Source: Deltaproteobacteria bacterium
Lineage (GTDB): Bacteria; Myxococcota_A; UBA796; SXON01
Direction of reading: 5' to 3'
Assembly: GCA_947484175.1 (NCBI GenBank)
Contig: CANKOI010000013.1
Span: forward strand, 1-58,124
DNA: 58,124 nt
Both the position numbers and the translations under genes were made by a program. Below are positions 55,721 through 58,124 of this stretch, in pieces (position 1 is the stretch's first letter; each line of letters begins with the position of its first letter). A model generated the notes under the pieces. It was not told where the DNA came from. It searched no databases and worked only from the letters and a program-made list of their open reading frames with translations.

Positions 55721-57265
55721 ATGTGGCTGATCGTGGTTGCCGGCTGTGGTTCGTCGTCCGTCTCGCTCGGTTCGCCCGACCCCGACGAGAGCACCGACGA
55801 CTCAGGCCACGACCGCCTGCCGGGTGAGGAGGCCAGCACCTCGTTCGGCTGCGACCCCCTGGCTACCGACGCGGAGGTCGACGAGCTCGAAATGGCCAGG
55901 CTCGTGTTCCGTTGCGCGGGGGGCGCCACCCCCGAACATTGGCGCCTCGCCTCCGCTCCCGCGGGTTCATCCTTCGATGAAGCCACGGCCACCCTCACGT
56001 GGCAAACCGACCTTGCCTCCGCCGGGGTGTGGGCCGTTCAGGTCGATGCGGTCAAGGGTGATCGCACCGAACGCGCACAGGCCACCATCGCGGTGGCGGA
56101 TGCTTACGATGAGCGGGGGAACGAGGAGCCCGACCCGCTCACCTACACGCACGAGTACGGCCTCCCCGTTTTCCACCTCTCGGTGAACGGCGTGCTCCCG
56201 GAGGCAGGCACCAAGCCCGTTACCGTCACGTACGGCGGACACGAGTTCACCGGAGCCGAGGCGCAATACCGAGGCGCCTCCTCGAGCTACTACCCGAAAC
56301 GTTCGTACCGGGTGGACTTCGCACCCGACGACGAGTTCGAAGACCACAGCGAGGGCTTTCCCAACCGGCGGAGCGTGGTGCTCACGAGCACCTTCGACGA
56401 CAACAGCTACTTCCGCCAGAAGATGTGTTTCGACATCTGGAACCTGCTCAACCCCGCGCGCCCCATCGCCACGACGTTCGCCGTGCTCTACCTCAACGGC
56501 GAGTACGTCGGCCTCTACCTCCTCGGCGACCACATCGACGGAGAATGGTTCGAGAATTTCGGCTATCCGGAGGAGGGAAACCTCTACAAGTCCGTGGACC
56601 ACTCGGCCAACTTCTACAGCACGTACGGCGGCGCCAAATCCAGCTGGCATTCGGGGTACGAGAAGAAGGAGGGTGTAGAGGGCGACTGGTCGGACATCGA
56701 CGCGTTCGTGGAGTTCGTGGCCACCTCGTCCAACGACGACTTCGACGCCGGAATCGGTCAGATCGTCGACCTCGAGGACATCTACGACTGGTGGGCGATG
56801 GTGGTCTTCGCCGAAGCCGACGACTCGGGCGGCAAGAACGCCTACCTCTACAACGATCCCGCTGCACCGCTGTTCCGGTTCGAACCGTGGGACCTGAACC
56901 ACTCCCTCGGCCAAACCTGGCAGACGGAACGGGAGCCCGCGACCTATGCCTACGACTTCACCTCGGTCAATGGGCTTTTCCTTCGGCTGCTCAACTCGCC
57001 CACGCACGGCAGCGTGATGCGAGAGCGTTTCGCCGACGCGCGCAGCTCAGTGCTCAGCCGCGACGAGATGCAGGCGCTCATCGACAGCTACGTGGCCCGC
57101 ATCGACCGCTCCGCCCAGCGCGACTGGCGCGAGTGGGAAGACGAATACCGATCGTACGGCGGCTGGAGTTGGCGCACGGACTGGACGGACCACCACCAAG
57201 AAGTGGCGTACGTCCGCGACTGGATCGACGACCGCTGGAGCTTCATCGAGGGGTGGGATCCGTGA
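55721..57265 (+). CDS. CotH-kinase-family lipoprotein
   Basis: About 514 residues. ATG 55721 gives MWLIVVAGC; GTG 55703 gives MRYAPLMWLIVVAGC, a more normal lipoprotein signal, so the start is uncertain. After a Ser/Asp-rich linker comes an Ig-like segment (WRLASAPAGSSFDEATATLTW), then the CotH domain: VFHLSVNGVLPEAG, AQYRGASSSYYPKRSYRVDFA, LTSTFDDNSYFRQKMCFDIWNLL, FAVLYLNGEYVGLYLLGDHID, DLEDIYDWWAMVVFAEADD, PLFRFEPWDLNHSLGQTW. CotH-type atypical kinases phosphorylate spore-coat proteins in Bacillus; in non-spore-formers the role is unclear. The conserved EPWDLN matches the metal-binding DxxxxG region. Confidence 0.88.
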   Translation: MWLIVVAGCGSSSVSLGSPDPDESTDDSGHDRLPGEEASTSFGCDPLATDAEVDELEMARLVFRCAGGATPEHWRLASAPAGSSFDEATATLTWQTDLASAGVWAVQVDAVKGDRTERAQATIAVADAYDERGNEEPDPLTYTHEYGLPVFHLSVNGVLPEAGTKPVTVTYGGHEFTGAEAQYRGASSSYYPKRSYRVDFAPDDEFEDHSEGFPNRRSVVLTSTFDDNSYFRQKMCFDIWNLLNPARPIATTFAVLYLNGEYVGLYLLGDHIDGEWFENFGYPEEGNLYKSVDHSANFYSTYGGAKSSWHSGYEKKEGVEGDWSDIDAFVEFVATSSNDDFDAGIGQIVDLEDIYDWWAMVVFAEADDSGGKNAYLYNDPAAPLFRFEPWDLNHSLGQTWQTEREPATYAYDFTSVNGLFLRLLNSPTHGSVMRERFADARSSVLSRDEMQALIDSYVARIDRSAQRDWREWEDEYRSYGGWSWRTDWTDHHQEVAYVRDWIDDRWSFIEGWDP

Positions 57266-57286
57266 TCCGCTTGGAGTTACCCGAGG

Positions 57287-57356
57287 CCCGGTTCCCGGGG
57301 CGGAGCGGCGGCAGGGGACCGGGGACCGGGACGCAGGGGACTGGGAACCGGGGCTG
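57287..57356 (+). repeat. Left G-rich satellite beside the S23-like gene
   Basis: Between the convergent cotH-like and S23-like genes (57266-57418) the sequence becomes a degenerate G-rich satellite with units such as GGGGACCGGGGACCGGGA and GGGAACCGGGG. Its reverse complement matches the C-rich array right of the S23-like gene. It also has a local 10-bp inverted repeat, CCCGGTTCCC (57287-57296) with GGGAACCGGG (57343-57352). Confidence 0.7.
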
Positions 57357-57418
57357 ACTCGGGCGGTTTCTGTTGACGAGCGGGCCCGCGAACCTCAGTC
57401 AGGAACGCCGGGGCGCTC

Positions 57419-57742
57419 CTAAGCGCCCAACCCGTGGAGCATCGAGCCGATGCGCCGGAGAATCTGCTGCCGCTCCGGCGCGCCGGGAACGACGACGAGG
57501 TCGAGGGCCGCGCAAGTTTCCGCGGCGCTGCCGGCTGCGATCCGGTAGTGATTGAGACGAGCGTTACCCGCCTGACGGCGCCCCTCGGCGATGTTGAGCG
57601 CGACCGACTGCGCGGCGCGCACCGCCTGCTCCCTGAGCGAGCTGCTGCCCGGCGGGAAGCGGGCGTCGTGGAAGACCCAGCGTGCGACATCGCGGGCCAG
57701 TTGGTACGCGAGGAGTTGTTCGTGATCGAAGTATGGATTCAT
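57419..57742 (-). CDS. Four-helix-bundle protein (S23/IVS-encoded family)
   Basis: 107 residues. The sequence FDHEQLLAYQLARDVARWVF, SLREQAVRAAQSVALNIAEG, NARLNHYRIAAGSAAETCAALDLV is the hallmark of the TIGR02436/S23 four-helix-bundle family, best known from intervening sequences in 23S rRNA and related to the Avd protein of diversity-generating retroelements. GGAGG five bases before the ATG supports the start. The gene lies between complementary G-rich and C-rich satellite arrays and follows a strong hairpin. Molecular function is not established for the free-standing family; nucleic-acid binding is the usual hypothesis. Confidence 0.9.
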   Translation of the reverse strand: MNPYFDHEQLLAYQLARDVARWVFHDARFPPGSSSLREQAVRAAQSVALNIAEGRRQAGNARLNHYRIAAGSAAETCAALDLVVVPGAPERQQILRRIGSMLHGLGA

Positions 57743-57755
57743 CGGAGCCTCCGGA

Positions 57756-57823
57756 GGGCCGCGGGGTGGTCGAGGATGCGGCCCCCCCCTGCGGGGGGCC
57801 GCACCGCAGCCACCCCGCGGCCC
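57756..57823. repeat. Two-tier perfect hairpin directly upstream of the S23-like gene
   Basis: An outer 14-bp perfect stem (GGGCCGCGGGGTGG at 57756-57769 with its complement at 57810-57823) encloses an inner perfect 11-bp stem (TGCGGCCCCCC at 57777-57787 with GGGGGGCCGCA at 57793-57803) and a 5-nt loop, with only a 7/6-nt internal loop between them. It ends a few bases upstream of the ribosome binding site on the coding (minus) strand, so in mRNA it would be a very stable 5' leader structure; in DNA it could extrude as a cruciform. Confidence 0.75.
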
Positions 57824-57873
57824 ACAGGAGCCGGTGGAGTCCTCGGAGCCATCGTGCGTCTCCCGGTCTCCAT

Positions 57874-57946
57874 CTCCGTCTCCGTCTCCGTCTCCGTCTC
57901 CGTCTCCGTCTCCGTCTCCGTCTCCGTCTCCGTCTCCCGTCTCCCG
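57874..57946. repeat. Hexanucleotide tandem array (CTCCGT)n, about 12 copies
   Basis: Near-perfect repetition of the hexamer CTCCGT over about 72 bp, purine-rich (GGAGAC type) on the minus strand. It is preceded by related units at 57861-57873 and merges into the degenerate 21-bp array on its right. It lies in the 382-bp gene-free interval 57743-58124, which otherwise contains only the hairpin and the C-rich array. Confidence 0.85.
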
Positions 57947-58100
57947 TCTCCCGGTCCCCGTCTCCGTCTCCCGTCTCCGTCTCCCGGTCCCCGGTTCCCG
58001 TCTCCCGGTCCCCGGTTCCCGTCTCCCGGCCCCCGTCTCCGTCTCCGTCTCCCGGTCCCCGGTTCCCGTCTCCCGGTCCCCGTCTCCCGGCTCCCGGGGC
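57947..58100. repeat. Right C-rich satellite with degenerate 21-bp units
   Basis: A 21-bp unit beginning TCCCGGTCCCCGG and ending TTCCCGTC is present in about three to four copies (clearest at 57984-58030 and 58050-58080), mixed with CCGTCTCC units. The block is the inverted counterpart of the G-rich satellite at 57301-57356, and it continues to near the window edge. Confidence 0.75.
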
Positions 58101-58124
58101 TCGATTGCCCGGGCAACCCAGACA

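Noticed and set aside
57739..58116. A 125-codon minus-strand ORF overlapping the S23-like start by 4 nt, with (Glu-Thr)n and Gly/Arg/Pro repeats
   Set aside because: It is the translation of the hexamer and 21-bp satellites; there is no ribosome binding site or recognisable domain, and such arrays keep frames open by chance.
57419..58124. Diversity-generating retroelement, since Avd proteins resemble the S23 family
   Set aside because: No reverse transcriptase, template repeat or adenine-specific variable repeat is visible; the window ends too soon to exclude one beyond the edge.

Overview
The window is a 58 kb piece of a GC-rich (roughly two-thirds G+C) bacterial chromosome. Several features point to the Myxococcota or a neighbouring former-deltaproteobacterial lineage: about a dozen lipoproteins, long Asp/Cys-repeat (MopE-type) and PKD-repeat surface proteins, a C-terminal tail resembling a MYXO-CTERM sorting signal, and a near-consensus sigma-54 promoter. 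This placement is inference; no rRNA or other phylogenetic marker is present. I saw no rRNA, tRNA, transposase, integrase or CRISPR array.

Layout. 1-1244: 3' part of lon. 1267-4807 (minus): a compact peroxide/oxygen-defence operon with a 34-codon leader ORF, rubrerythrin, a GlpC/HdrD-like Fe-S protein, a DUF3501 protein, a peroxiredoxin and a PerR/Fur regulator. 4912-8067 (plus): a biotin-dependent acyl-CoA carboxylase alpha chain split into two overlapping genes, then leucine dehydrogenase, suggesting branched-chain/propionyl metabolism. 8075-20491: an envelope block with a small lipoprotein, a sigma-54-driven subtilase, and three very large surface proteins with Ig-like, PKD and Asp/Cys repeat stalks carrying fibrinogen-like, MYXO-CTERM-like and C-type-lectin ends.

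20533-26115: sugar-nucleotide and glycan genes (ugd, manC, an epimerase-like protein, a family 9 glycosyltransferase) with trmL. A ParE/Phd toxin-antitoxin cassette sits between trmL and manC, bracketed by a 34-bp direct repeat of the trmL 3' end, which looks like an insertion footprint. 26141-34191 (minus): uracil-DNA glycosylase, a fused 2-aminobenzoyl-CoA monooxygenase/reductase-type flavoprotein, several exported proteins and a DPM1-like glycosyltransferase, many with 4-nt stop/start overlaps. 34203-51709: housekeeping metabolism (lpdA, purB, pfkA, pyk) mixed with cell-wall synthesis (class A PBP), an acyl-CoA synthetase, MsrA, an amidohydrolase, a double cyclic-nucleotide-binding-domain protein and a second Asp/Cys-repeat lipoprotein.

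51764-58124: a FAN1-like VRR-NUC nuclease, a small HTH protein with a good sigma-70 promoter, a GNAT acetyltransferase, Xaa-Pro aminopeptidase and a CotH-family lipoprotein. At the right edge, a four-helix-bundle (S23/IVS-type) protein gene lies between inverted G-rich/C-rich satellite arrays and next to a 25-bp two-part hairpin.

The candidates I consider most worth follow-up are the trmL-flanked toxin-antitoxin cassette, the S23 gene between complementary satellite arrays, the sigma-54 protease promoter with adjacent inverted repeats, the interchangeable stalk-and-head lipoproteins, and the unusually short lipoprotein signal peptides.
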